Shown here in pieces: positions 10,506 through 22,452 of a stretch of 64,000 nt of DNA (positions are counted from its first letter, which is position 1; every line of letters starts with the position of its first letter). The DNA is taken from contig CM057225.1 in NCBI GenBank assembly GCA_029891385.1, positions 77,525,887 through 77,589,886 of the forward strand, in the 5' to 3' direction. This DNA is from Erythroxylum novogranatense (lineage: Eukaryota > Streptophyta > Magnoliopsida > Malpighiales > Erythroxylaceae). The notes beneath the pieces were generated by a model. It saw only the letters and a program-made list of their open reading frames with translations, did no database searches and was not told the origin of the DNA. The position numbers and the translations under genes were made by a program.

Positions 10506-11846
10506 TGTTGAACCCAAAATTTTATTACTTTATTGTATTAAGCATGATTTAATTTATTTTGAGGGATAGTTAGATTTATTATTTTGGAGTAATTAGCATG
10601 TCAATATCAGGAGGAATTATTGTTGGAATTGATGGAATTAAAGTATAAATGTAGTAAGAATGCATAAGGGGTAATTTTGGTATATCACTTAAACCTTTAA
10701 GTTGTAAGGCATAAGTGGAAGGGCATAAGGGTTTTTTGCAATCATTAAGAGGGTAAATTAGAAGAAGAAATGGTTGGCTTGTTAGGAAGAGGAGAGAAGT
10801 GTCGTGGGTGTGAGGAGAAGAGAAGAAGAGAAGAAAGCCAAGCTAGGGTTTTGGAGAATTTGAAGAATTTGAAGCTTCTCCAAGTAAGTATAAGCATTAA
10901 TTGGATGAATGAACCTTATTTAGTGATAATTAGGAGTGAAGAATGGGGTTGAATGTGTGTAGGGAGTTGTTAATGAATGGTGTACGAAAATGTTGTGATT
11001 TTCTAGGGTTTTTGATTATATTGTGTTTGTGACTGATTTTGGGTTGGATTGAGTTTAGAAATGAAGTAGGAATGATGGTTTAGGGTTAAGATGAATTATA
11101 TTTGAAAGATGGGAGGAATACGGTAGAAAAATGTGGGAAAAACAGGTTTCGGGCGAGGTTGGGCTGGCACGTCGCGACGTGCTCATGCGCAAGCCACGGC
11201 GCGCGTCAGCTTCCTCGACGCGGCAAGCTCCAACATGTTCGCCTCGGCGAAATCCTGTTTTTCCGCACAGATATATTTTGGTATTTTGAACATAACCTTT
11301 GCTGTAGATGTCCATATGAGGTAATTTTTATTTCGTTGTAAACTAGAGACATAGGGCTACAAGTTTTATGAATAAAGGAAGTTTTGAATTAGTCTCTAAA
11401 GATCTCAAATATTTGGATGGAAGTCGAGTATAGATTATAGTGTTAGCACTTTTAATTTTCAAAGCTTTATAAATTTCCTTGGAATGTTGTTTGAATGAGA
11501 ACTTGGTTTGTTATAGGAAACCAAGAAGACCTAATCCAATCGCAAGAGGAAGGACAACATTGAACTTGGATTATCAAGCGATATTTGGTGGGTAATATAT
11601 TTATAGTTGTTGTGTATGGGCAAATTGTCTTGCTTGCTTGCATGTGTGTGTGACATTGCTTGTTTTGAATTATGGAAATTTTTGAAAATGCATTGTGATT
11701 GTGATTATGTTTTGCCTTGAAAAATATCATGGCATTTTGTATGAATGAAAAGATGAAGAAGCATGATGAGTATGAAAAGTATGAATGTGTTTGAAATGTG
11801 TTAAGCATTGATATTTGATTGTGTTTGGGCAAGAGAGGAATGTTTT
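10506..11846 (+). repeat. 5' LTR of element C, left part
   Basis: It matches the 3' LTR from 36686 to about 38000 nearly base for base (for example AAGCATGATTTAATTTATTTTG at both). The match breaks at 11846 where element D begins and resumes at 30773. The GTTTT at 11842-11846 is D's left TSD. Confidence 0.94.
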
Positions 11847-14800
11847 TGTTGGAACCCCTCCCTGGTGCGACACGTGTCCAACGTCCCACGTGACATCTGG
11901 ACGTGCATCCCACGAGGAAGGGATTCCTCACCACTGAGGAAACCTCGAATGGAACTTAAGTGCATGTCATCCGAATGAACCGGATAAATTTACCCTAATT
12001 AACCTCCAGTAAAATTTGATCTGCTTAGGGCCCATAATTACTCCTATGCCTAAGCTAATCCAAAATCCCATGCCTCTAGGTCAATTGAAAACAGAAAACG
12101 CCTCATTCGGATCTTTATATCTCACCAAAAACGCAATTTCGCACAAAACCGATACACATTGGCCATAAAGACCAACGGTGACCCGACACTCTCATTTTAC
12201 CAAAAAGAAATAGAAAATGTTACTAGTTAATCCATGCTTCAAATTTCATGCAAATCGGAGGTCAAATGGATAAGAATCAAGGAAAATAAGAAAATGTATT
12301 ATATTTGCTTTAAAAACAATTTATTTTACATTTTTATAACCTTTTACCCCAAGTTCGAATTGCGAAGAGTTATTGTTTATTTCATGAAGAAAACAAAAGT
12401 CATTTCAATCATTAAAAGAAGTAGAAACTTGGTTATAGTTGTTTCTTAGCTAATTACCATATGAATAGTAAAAATGACCATATGAATAGTAACCCTTACC
12501 AAATGAATAGTAAATAGGAATTTTAAAAGTTCATAACTTTTTCATTTGAAGTCGAAAATTAACCCATTTTATACCATTTTAAAGATCTTGACAAGCTCTA
12601 CAACCCTTAAGAAATACCCCTTATTCAAATTATCACTCTAACGTGCTCTAAAAGCTAAAACAAGGTGGCTACCCATTTTTAAAAAAAAATGGATAGCACC
12701 TCCCCTAAAAACGCACTAGCCTACTCTTCAATTTCCAACCAAACTCCATACCTACACAAAATCACTTCTATCTTCCAAATTTTCATACATATCCAACAAC
12801 CATACCACATCAATCTCCAAATGACAACAACACACTCTTAGGTATCTAGCATTTTATCATTTCAATTTCTCACAACATCCAACTACAAATATCTCAATAC
12901 CAATCTCAAAAGCAACATCACAATGTAGGCATCCCAAATATTTCAACCTAACTCTTAAACATTACCTCACTTCCAACTCATCATGTTTGTTTTTAACATT
13001 ATCAAACATACAACCATACATCCATATATATGGAAACTTATACAATACACATTACATTTGAAACATCAAAGCCTTAATAATTACATGAAAAACATAATTG
13101 TTACAAAGCTTTAAAGGGCATTTTGGCCCGAATACAACAAAAGCTCAAAAGAAATTTTACAACTACATTCATTAGCCAAAATGCTAACCAAAGCTTTGTT
13201 TCAAAATTATAATTTCAAAAGAAAAAGCATCGAGTAATGCTTCACTCCGATCACGATGACCCGCTTCGCTTCAAGACTTGTGGAGGGAGGAAAGGGGTGA
13301 GCACGACGGCTCCGTGGGTAACAGTTTAATATCCAAGCACAAGCTAAAACATTCATCAACGATTAAATTTTTCAAGTCAAAGGAATCTCATTTTCTAATA
13401 AATGAAACATTTACAGAAAACAACAAATATCATACAACAACACATAATCACATAACAAACGGTTTGAGTGATCCTAACAGGACGTACTACACATGTTCGA
13501 CAAGCGACCATGTGTAGCCGTGAACAGAGGGGAGTCCGAAATCGGAGCTCCTATGCCACTAGCGGGCAGCCGGGAGAAGGCTTTAACAGACAAGTGCGCA
13601 CTTGCTAACAGAGGGGATCACTACAAACCCAATTAATCATGCAATTCACATTAGGCATTTATCCAAAATCACATACTCAAATCTTTTTCGCTTTCTATCA
13701 GTTTTCCAAACATTTTCCATACTTCTTCCATACTTTACACTATTCACAAAGATTCGCCACACATGGTCATTAATCATACAATCTTGACAAACAATTTACA
13801 ATTAGTTACACAATTTAGTTACATAACAAGGCACACAATCCATTTCTAAACTATCACAAACACCACTTCATTCAAACTTTGAAAATCATGGAAAAACATT
13901 TAAGAGATATTTAGGTAGCTTATTACTCAAGTATTAAAAAGTTACCCACCTTGACTTCTTTGATTCGGAACTTGGATAACTTGACCCAATTGATTTTCTC
14001 AACCCTCCTCAATCTCCAAGCGCCTTAAATGACCTAGACAAAGCATAACAATACTAATTAACAAAAAAACACCTATGCTGGAATTTTCCAAGACTATATA
14101 AACTTGACTTTAATCTAACCTAACCATTCCTAAACCTTTCCTCATTATACTAACCATAACCCCTATCAATTTACTCCATTATTTTCGAAAATTCTTAGCC
14201 CTAGGACCATACACCCATGCTGATTTTTTACTAAGCCACTATACTTCTTCTTCTTTTCTTTTTCCTTCACCAATACCTTTCAAACCACCATTATTCATCA
14301 AGCTAACAACAAAACCATTAAATTTGAAATCCTCTTCCTCTAGGACACTCACAAGAATCACCCTATTATATTCTAATGATAGGAAACTCCTTCCTTTCTC
14401 ATTCTTTCTCTAAAACCTCTCCCAATCTTCCATTTAAAGCATGAAAACAAAATCCTACCAAATAAATTCTTAAATTTGAAACCCTAGCCTAACACAAATC
14501 TGATTTTTTTCTTTCTCCTCCAACAACATCTCCTTCTAATCACTCTTCTAATCACCAATATGAATCAAGAAAGGTAAAATCCTAACATAAAACCAAGAAT
14601 TTTCAAATCTCTTACCTTCTCAACACCCACGAAATCTCTTCTTTTTGCTTCTAAAGATGGAGGAACTTTCCTTTGCTCTTCCTACCACATGAATCAACCT
14701 TCTTCAAGCATAAAAAACCCTACCTTCCTCTCTTCTTCTTCTTCTTTTTCTTGAAGGCCGAATCTCTCCCACTCTTGTTTCTCCTTTGTATTTTTGTATG

Positions 14801-15491
14801 GCTAAAGCATAAATGACCTAATTTGCTTCTCTTCCTCTCTTTTCCCCTAAGCAAAAATGACATCACCTAACTAAAGCCTCCCTTCTTCTTTTAATTTTCG
14901 TTAGTCTCTTCTAATTCCTAAGCTTCCTTAACTTAAACCCTAATTCTTCATTAACCTATCTCTTTAACTTAAGCCCTAAGCCCAATTCTTCAAGCCCAAG
15001 TCTTTTCCCTCCTTATAACCTTTCCCAAATTTTCATTTTCCCTCCTTCCTACTTAAACTTTCATCTTTCCCTCCTTCCATCTAATAATTTCGTGGGCTCC
15101 CACTTAAAAGCCCACTTACTTCCTTTCTTTTTCACTTACTTCTCCTTTAAAAACCCTAGCCCACTTATTAGTTTCCCTATCATTTAAAAGACATGCTAAA
15201 GGCCTAAAAGCCCATTTTAAGTAACTTAAAGCCTTAAAACCTTATAAACACTTTCTAATTTATCCTAACACTATTTTATGGCCTCACTTACCATTTTCTT
15301 ATTCTTTTAAAATCTAACACCAAATTTTAAATTCTAATTTAACTAAATTCCTTCAATTAATAATTATTGCCCTAAAATCCCAAATTATCCTAACCAATAG
15401 GAAACCTAATAAAACCCTAATTTCATACTAACCAAAAGGCAATTTAAATTGCAAACCTATTTAATAGGGAAAAAGGGATCGGGGTCTAACA
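11847..15491 (-). repeat. 3' LTR of element D (left, 3,645 bp)
   Basis: It runs from TGTTGGAACCCC to GGGGTCTAACA and pairs with 27140-30767. Two G-box sequences CACGTG lie at 11871-11876 and 11887-11892 and are kept in the other LTR. A threefold CCATATGAATAGTAA-like repeat lies at about 12460-12513. It has no convincing gene: its open frames are short and low-complexity. Confidence 0.94.
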
Positions 15492-15506
15492 TTTCTTCCC
15501 CCCTTA
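15492..15506 (-). other. Polypurine tract of element D
   Basis: On the minus strand a run of A/G (AAGGGGGGAAGAAA) lies directly upstream of the LTR start TGTTAGACCCC. This is the plus-strand priming site. Confidence 0.8.
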
Positions 15507-15798
15507 AAAGAATTTTGTCCTCGAAATTCTTACCTGAATCAATGAAAAGCTGAGGATACTTCTCCTTCATAGCTTCCACTGGCTCCCATGTGGCCTCTTC
15601 CACCGAATGGTTCCTCCATAACACTTTTACTAAATGCACTGTCTTATTTCTGAGAACCTTTTCTTTTGTATCCAAAATCTGAACTGGAAGCTTTTCATAA
15701 CTCAAATCCTCACTCAATTGAACTTCATCAGCTTGAATGACATGGGAGGGATCTGATCGATATCTCCTCAGCATAGAAACATGAAAAACATCATGTAT
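15507..15798 (-). pseudogene. Element D integrase C-terminus with chromodomain
   Basis: The reading frame begins M-L-R-R-Y, followed by the chromodomain stretch V-K-V-L-W-R-N-H ... E-E-A-T-W-E-P with the aromatic Trp present. It ends K-N-F-E-D-x-I-L next to the polypurine tract, as is usual for this clade. It is separated from the integrase core only by the TAG at 15799-15801 (minus strand) in E-L-S-x-I-H-D, where element A has Gln and element C has Lys. The chromodomain itself looks intact. Confidence 0.9.
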
Positions 15799-16578
15799 CT
15801 AAGATAACTCTGGAGGCAAGGCTAACCTGTAAGCCAACGGACCAATCCTCTCCAGAATCTCATACGGTCCCACATACCTCGGACTCAACTTACCCTTCTT
15901 GTCGAATCTCAGAATCCCTTTCCACGGAGAAGTCTTAAGGAACACCTTATCACTGACCTCATACTCCATCTCTTTCCTATGAGCATCTTTATAGCTCTTC
16001 ATCCTGTCCTGAGCTGCCTTCAGCCTATGCTTAATCAAATTGACCTTATCAACGGTAATCTGTATCAACTCTGGACCCAAAAGCCTCCTGTCTCCCTCTT
16101 CATCCCAACACACTGGAGTCCTACATCTCCTCCCATATAGAGCCTCATAAGGAGCCATCTGAATGCTCGAATGATATGAATTATTATATGCAAATTCGAT
16201 CAAAGGCAAGTGTTCATCCCATGCTCCTCTAAAATCCATTACACAAGTTCTAAGCATTCCCTCTAGAGTCCGAATGGTCCTCTCAGACTGACCATCGGTC
16301 TGAGGATGGAAAGCAGTGCTGAAACTCAACTTAGTGCCCATAGCCTCCTGCAAACTGCCCCAAAATCTCGAAGTAAAGCGAGGGTCCCGATCAGATACAA
16401 TCGAATCCGGGATCCCATGTAATCTTACTACCTCATCAATATACTTCTTAGCTAGTACATGCAGAGGATCTGTCTGTCTGATTGCTAGAAAATGGGCTGA
16501 TTTCGTCAATCTATCCACAATCACCCATATGGCATCATGCCTCCTACTGGTCCTAGGCAATCCCATTAAAAAATCCAT
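15799..16578 (-). pseudogene. Element D integrase catalytic core
   Basis: 259-residue frame with the full D-D-E signature: Asp2 (M-D-F), Asp63 (V-S-D-R-D) and Glu99 (G-Q-S-E-R). Spacing is D-x60-D-x35-E, as expected for Ty3 integrases. The GPY/F module (Y-V-G-P-Y) is near residue 238. Upstream the frame is cut off by TAG in I-P-K-x-K-W, where A and C have E-W-K-W. Downstream it is cut by the TAG at 15799-15801. Apart from these stops the core is remarkably well preserved. Confidence 0.93.
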
Positions 16579-16596
16579 AGTGACTCTCTGCCATTT

Positions 16597-17049
16597 CTAC
16601 TTAGGAATGGATAATGGCCTCAACTGGCCTGAAGGTGCCTGATGTTCAGCCTTAACTTGCTGGCACACCAGACACTTACTCACATACTTGGCTACATCTT
16701 TCTTCATACCTCTCCACCAAAAATGTTCTCTGAGATCCCTGTACATCCTGGTACTACCTGGGTGTATCACATAAGGTGCATTGTGCGCCTCATCCAGAAT
16801 CTCATCCTTTACCTCCTTGACATCTGGAATGCACAGCCTATTTTTGACTGTCAGGAGTCCATTATCACTCATTACCATATCAGACTCTTTACCTCTCTGC
16901 ACCTCTTCCCGCAGTTTACTCAACTCGGGATCCTGAATCTGCAACTCTTTCACTTTCTCTCTGAGGATCGGTCTTACCCTGAAAGCAGCAATCATGCACT
17001 CAGACTCTTCCTGTGTCAAACTGATCCTGAGCTTAGCCATCTCTTCCAA
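16597..17049 (-). pseudogene. Element D integrase H2C2 zinc finger region
   Basis: 150 residues containing H-N-A-P-Y-V-I-H ... C-L-V-C-Q-Q-V-K-A-E-H, the H2C2 finger of Ty3 integrases, preceded by a charged linker from the RNase H domain. It ends at the stop just before the catalytic core. Function in an intact copy: binding LTR ends during integration. Confidence 0.9.
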
Positions 17050-17371
17050 TAGCGGCGAGATATCTTTATGCGAACATATGCTATGGAAGACTTCCCTTCA
17101 AGGCATCTGCAACTATATTTGCCTTACGGATGATACTCGATCAACGGTCATAGTCCTTGAGCAGCTCAATCCATCGCCTCAGTCTCAAATTCAGCTCCTT
17201 CTGGCTCAACAGATATTTGAGACTCTTGTGATCTGTGAAGATCCTCGTCTGAACCCCATACAAATAATGTCTCCAGATCTTCAAAGCAAAGATCACTGCT
17301 GTTAACTCCAGATCATGGGTCGGATAATTCACCTCATAAGGCTTTAACTGTCGTGAGGCATATGCTATCAC
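17050..17371 (-). pseudogene. Element D RNase H, C-terminal part
   Basis: The frame 17371-17141 reads [22 protein letters not shown] and ends in K-D-Y-D-R followed by a stop. A one-base shift restores I-E-Y-H-P, and V-A-D-A-L follows, ending near 17086. An indel at about 17140 is therefore the lesion. Confidence 0.88.
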
Positions 17372-17380
17372 CTTATCTTC

Positions 17381-19291
17381 CTACATAAGCACACATCCTA
17401 ACCCCTTTCTGGAAGCATCACTGTACACAGAAAAACTCCCATCTTCTGTGGGCAGAGCTAAAACTGGAGCACTAGTCAATCTGTGCTTCAACTCCTCAAA
17501 ACTTCTCTGGCATTCATCACTCCAGACAAATTTCTGATTTTTCCTTAACAACTTAGTCAAAGGAGCAGCAATTAAGGAAAATCCCTCCACAAATCTCCTA
17601 TAGTAACCAGCTAAACCCAGAAAGCTCCTCACCTCTTTCACTGTCGTCGGAGCGTGCCAGTTCACTACAGCTTCAACTTTCTTTGGGTCTACATGCACCC
17701 CATTCTCAGAAACAATGTGACCAAGAAAGACTACCTCACGCAGCCAAAATTCACATTTCGTGAATTTGGCATACAATTCTCTCTCCTCGCTCTGCAGTAC
17801 AATCCTCAAGTGCTTCTCATGATCTCCCTTACTCCTGGAATACACCAGAATGTCATCGATAAACACGATAACAAACTGATCCAGAAACTCCTTAAAGACT
17901 CTGTTCATCAGATCCATAAAAGTAGCAGGAGCATTGGTCAGTCCGAAAGGCATAACCAGAAATTCATAATGGACATACCGTGTCCTGAAGGCTGTCTTGC
18001 TCACATCAGACTCCTTAATCCTGAGTTGATGATAGCCAGACCTGAGATCAATCTTGGAGAAGACCGTTGCTCCTTGCAGCTGATCAAACAAGTCATCTAT
18101 CCGGGGCAATGGAAACTTGTTTTTCACTTTCATCTTATTTAGTCTCCTGTAGTCAATGCACATTCTCCAGGATCCATCTTTCTTTCTAACAAACAAGATC
18201 GGCGCTCCCCAAGGTGAGAAACTCGGCCTTATGAATCCCTTCTCTAACAAATCCTCCAACTGTTCTTTCAGCTCCTTCAGCTCAGCTGGAGCCATCCTGT
18301 AAGGTGGAATCGAAATAGGAGCTGTCCCGGGAGCCAAATCAATAGCAAACTCAATCTCCCTCTTCGGTGGCAAACCGGGCAACTTCTCAGGAAACACATC
18401 AGGAAATTCCCTCACAATGGAAATATCCTCCACCTTACTCTCCGTCACCCTGGTATCCAGAACACACGCTAAGAAGGCTTCACAGCCTCTTCCCATCAGT
18501 TTATCAGCTAACAAAGCTGAAACAAGTCGTGGCGGTGTCAATTTTCTGTCTCCTCTAAAAACTACTTTCTGACCCTCACCCAGATCAAATTCCACTTCCT
18601 TTTTACCACAATCCAGCTTCGCCTTATACTTCTCCATCACGTCTATTCCGACGATCACATCTAACCCCTTCAGATCTAGAGGTAGCAGATCCACTACCAA
18701 ACTAGATCCATCAATCACAAGCTCACAATCCCGAAAGATCCGGCTCACGATAACAGTCCTCCCTAAAGGAGTACTAACAAACAGAAACTCATTCAAAAGA
18801 ACTGAATGCATACCAGGCAATAACACACTCGCAGAGACAAAGGAATGGGTGGAACCAGAATCAAAGAGAACATAAACATCAGAATGAAAAAGCTGAGTCA
18901 TACCAGTAACAACCTCCGGTGCGGCTGCAGCCTCCTCTCGAGTCATAGCAAATACTCGAGCCTGTGCTTGCCCTCTCGGTCTCCCTGGAGGAATGGGCTT
19001 CTTCACTGACCCAGAACTGCCCACTCCAAAAGCTGGTCTGGTCCCCACTGTCTCCACTCTCCTCTGAACCTGTGATTGTGATCCTGCCCCTCGGGCCCAC
19101 AAAGGACAGTTGCTAATCATGTGTCCATTCTCTCCACACTTGAAGCAAGCACCTGTCAACTTGCGACATTCACCCCGATGTGGATTCCCACAATGCTCAT
19201 ATAGAGGGTCGGTTCCCGCTTCTCTCGCCTCTGCTTCCTCCCACCGAGGAGGCTGACCGACTCGCTCAATTGCTCGCACATTGAGAGGCAC
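17381..19291 (-). pseudogene. Element D gag C-terminus, protease, RT and start of RNase H (636 aa frame)
   Basis: Longest open frame in the window. CCHC knuckle at C49-x2-C52-x4-H57-x4-C62. Protease active site D144-S-G-S-T with a V-I-V-G-I-D partner near 212-217. RT from about residue 325, with C-I-D-Y-R-R-L at 378-384, M-P-F-G-L-T-N-A-P near 447-455 and F-I-D-D at 477-480. RNase H begins with V-Y-S-D-A-S. It ends at TAG (17381-17383, minus strand) in V-L-M-x-E-D, where element C has CAG. All catalytic residues seen are intact. The first ATG shown is internal to the original polyprotein, since gag continues upstream in another frame. Confidence 0.95.
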
Positions 19292-19592
19292 TACGCCTCC
19301 CCGACTCGCACCCGAAACTCTTCTAACCCCGAAGCGGTCAACACTACCCCTCTCCTAGAAACCGCTCTTTCCTTTCTTTCCCCGCCACCTCTGTCGATGT
19401 TCTCCGGTTTTACGCACTGAGTGCCGATCCACCAAATGCGATAATCAGTGAAATTATGAATCACTACCTTCTCCCTGATTCCCAGATGGAGGCCTCCCTC
19501 AAACTTTCTGCACTTGTCTTCTTCATTAGCCACCATATATGCTGCATACCGAGACAGTTGGGTGAATCTCAACTCATATTCACTAACAGACA
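19291..19592 (-). pseudogene. Element D gag, middle part (right of it interrupted by E)
   Basis: It reads M-S-V-S-E-Y-E-L-R-F-T-Q-L-S-R-Y and then I-R-E-K-V-V, the same order as the gag of element C at 32550-32690. It then loses frame. Its right edge is the AGACA at 19588-19592, the TSD of element E. The upstream part of the same gag is at 26331-26912. Confidence 0.88.
19588..19592. repeat. TSD of element E, left copy (AGACA)
   Basis: AGACA precedes TGTTGGGACCC and recurs exactly at 26331-26335 after the GGGGTCCAACA end of E. Joining the two flanks restores a continuous gag frame (Q-R-E-L-S followed by V-S-E-Y). Confidence 0.93.
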
Positions 19593-21660
19593 TGTTGGGA
19601 CCCGATCCGGGAACCGGATCCCAACCGAACGAAGGAAGCGGAATCGGATGGAAACGGAAATTTCAGATCGAAAACAAAATGCGGAAGCCAATAGCGAAAA
19701 CGAATTAAACGAACAAATTTCGAAAGTCGAATTCGGAATCAATTCGTAACAAAACAAATCGAAGTCGTATCGAACCTAACGAATAGATTTCAAAGCGAAA
19801 CGAAATCAAGTAGAACAGATCCGACATCCGAGCACAAAAATCAAAGCAAACGATCGAATGAACATAATTGCGTTAGAATTCCTTAGACTAATCCTATGTG
19901 AAAATCCGGTATAAATTTTTTCTTTTCTTTTCTTTTCTATTCCATCTCTTATGACCATTTTTACTCAAACCCATACAAAGCAATATTTATCAATTTCATC
20001 ATCCCACTCAAATAATAACAAATTTCTTTACATTTATACCAATCTCATAAATCCATCTTTCATATATCTAAATCTTATTTTTCTTCATTTTCATTTTATT
20101 TTCTAACGAAATTTCGGCAGCATAACGGCTGCTTTTATCCTAACCCAAAACCTGCAAAGGTAATTAACCACTTCTATAATCTCAAACAGATCTCAGAATC
20201 ATCAGACACTCCCGTCCGGAATCCAAACACCAGCAAAACGCAAACCTAAATTTAACATTTCCATAAATCTCAATATACATTCATAACGCAATTTAATATC
20301 CAAAACTCATTCACATTTATTCTTATACCAGATACAATGCTTTAATTCAATCTTAACACAACCCAATCATTTATATACATACACCATACTCATCTTTCTA
20401 CGCAAATATACTTATCCAAACTTATCTAACTCATATACACATCAACTCAAGAATCCAAATGATACAAAATCAAACCAAACATCTTGAAAATTGTTCCTCT
20501 CGATCTTACAAATCCAACGCCACTGACAGCGCTCAATTCGGATCTAAAACGAAGAAGTTATGGCGAATTACTAATCGACCAAGACAAAAATCCGAAACTG
20601 AACTTTAACATAACTTCAGTCCAGAATTTGACAATCTTAGGGATGCAATTCAATTTTATCCCTTCACATGATTTGTATCCCTATATCTTAACTTTATTTT
20701 CCATAAGAATCACCTCAATCGAGTTGTATAACTCCGAAAATCGCAAAGTACTGAACCATGTTCAGAAAATTATCCCACTTATAACCTATAACCCATCTCT
20801 TACTTTGGTTCAATAAATCTCTTTCCATTTAATCTCCTAAAAATCATAATTCTTCATAAAAATGAACGTAATTGTCTTAGGAATCCAACGCTTCAAGAAT
20901 CAAATCAATCGGATGTCGGACGAAAGATTTATAACAAAAGATTGCAAAAGGGTTGAGTTCGCAAAAGTTACAAAACCTTAAATACCCACTTATAACTGAA
21001 TTTTTCAAAAATCATATCTCTTAATTCCGAACTCGGAATTTGACGAATTTAATGTCTATGGAAAGGTAACAGGAAGCTCTAAAACTTATCAGAAGAAATC
21101 AAAATCAAATTAGGTCTCGAAAGAGGTCAGAACCTCAATCAAAAATTCTGTCCAAAACAGCTTTTCCTAAACGACTTCCAATTTTTCATCGCTCATAACT
21201 CCTAGCCCCGATATCAAAAAATTACAAACTTTATGGCGTTGGAAAGATAGAAATACAAGCTCCAACTTTCATTAAGACCACTTATTCCAATTCAAACTAA
21301 ATCCATACGACGAGTGACCTCGAAGTATAGCACATGCAAATCTATACTTAATAACATTTTCAAAACAAAGCAAATCTTTGGAAAATCATATCTCTCAATC
21401 TCGACATCGAAAAATAGCAAACTTTATATCCACAAAAAGCTCTCGACATAATCTACAAGTTTCATGTAGATCATTTTCTCAAATTATGCCTAAATCAAAA
21501 GTCAACCTCAAAGGCCAAAAAGTCAACTATTTCACAATTTCTCATAAATTTTTCTTAATTTCATCAAATTTCCTTAAATTCATAATTTTCTAACCAATTT
21601 CTTTCTCATTTAAAATTCATTTTAATATTTCTATTTTCATCAAAAGTTCGGGGTCCAACA
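19593..21660 (-). repeat. 3' LTR of element E (left, 2,068 bp, internally deleted)
   Basis: It starts TGTTGGGACCC and ends GGGGTCCAACA. It follows the right LTR closely up to about 20486, then jumps to the sequence matching 25238 onwards. It keeps about 110 bp (about 21270-21355) that the right LTR lacks. The open frame at 20484-20816 lies across the deletion joint and is not gene-like. Confidence 0.92.
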
Positions 21661-22452
21661 TTTCTCCCCCTCTTAAAAGAATTTCGTCCTCGAAATTCAC
21701 ACTTAAGAACATAATATTACATATCTAATTCCTTCTCATAATATTTTCTCAATCTCTTCATAATTTCTCAATTTTTTTAAATCAATTACTCCATCCAAAA
21801 TCATATCAAACTCACATTTTTCCTTTAATCAATGGTCCACGTCGTAATGACTCTTCATATGGACCAAAATCACCATTTCACTTAATCCTTTGAATTGTTA
21901 TACACATTTCTCTATCAATTTATCTCATTATTCAAAAATTTCATCTCACATATGCATATTCGAAATTAATTCCTCTAAATTCATCATGTAAGTCAAATCT
22001 AAATTTCCATTTTCTCAATCCATCTAAATCAACCAATCAATTAGGTTCTTCCCAATTCACCATGAAATTCTGATCTCAAATTCATAATCATAAACCTAAA
22101 TCAAACATAATTTTTAACCTTAATCTCATCTCATAATTGCATGTACAAAATCAAATCGCCATCATGAACTTCAAATCTCAAGTTCATTTACACACACCCA
22201 AAATCAATCAAAGTTCTTAACCTCACTCACTCAGATAATCACTAAATTCATTCTTAATAACCATAATGCCCAAGTATGATCATAATACTGGGCTCTGATA
22301 TTCTCACAAATTCAATTTTTATCCTTATACACTCTCATCAATCTTATATGCCCAGTTAAGACCATAGTACTGGGCTCTGACACTTATCCGAAGATTGCCC
22401 ATAAAATAAACATATCGCCCAAGTTCATAATACTGGGCTCTGATACCATAAA
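21661..22452 (-). other. Internal region of element E: polypurine tract, spacer and reiterated primer-site repeats
   Basis: The left edge carries, on the minus strand, AAGAGGGGGAGAAA beside the LTR. It is preceded by GAATTTCGAGGACGAAATTC, the tail that ends chromovirus polyproteins, here as a fossil of a lost coding region. The right edge has the primer site TGGTATCAGAGC (minus strand, 22437-22448). Between them is AT-rich non-coding DNA with three copies of a ~32-bp repeat ending in GGGCTCTGATA or a one-base variant at 22268, 22350 and 22417. Confidence 0.88.
22437..22448 (-). other. Primer binding site of element E (tRNA-iMet type)
   Basis: GCTCTGATACCA on the plus strand is TGGTATCAGAGC on the minus strand, four bases inside the right LTR. 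It is the third of three related repeats. Confidence 0.87.

Noticed and set aside
17654..18142. 162-residue plus-strand frame
   Set aside because: It is the antisense shadow of the D reverse transcriptase.
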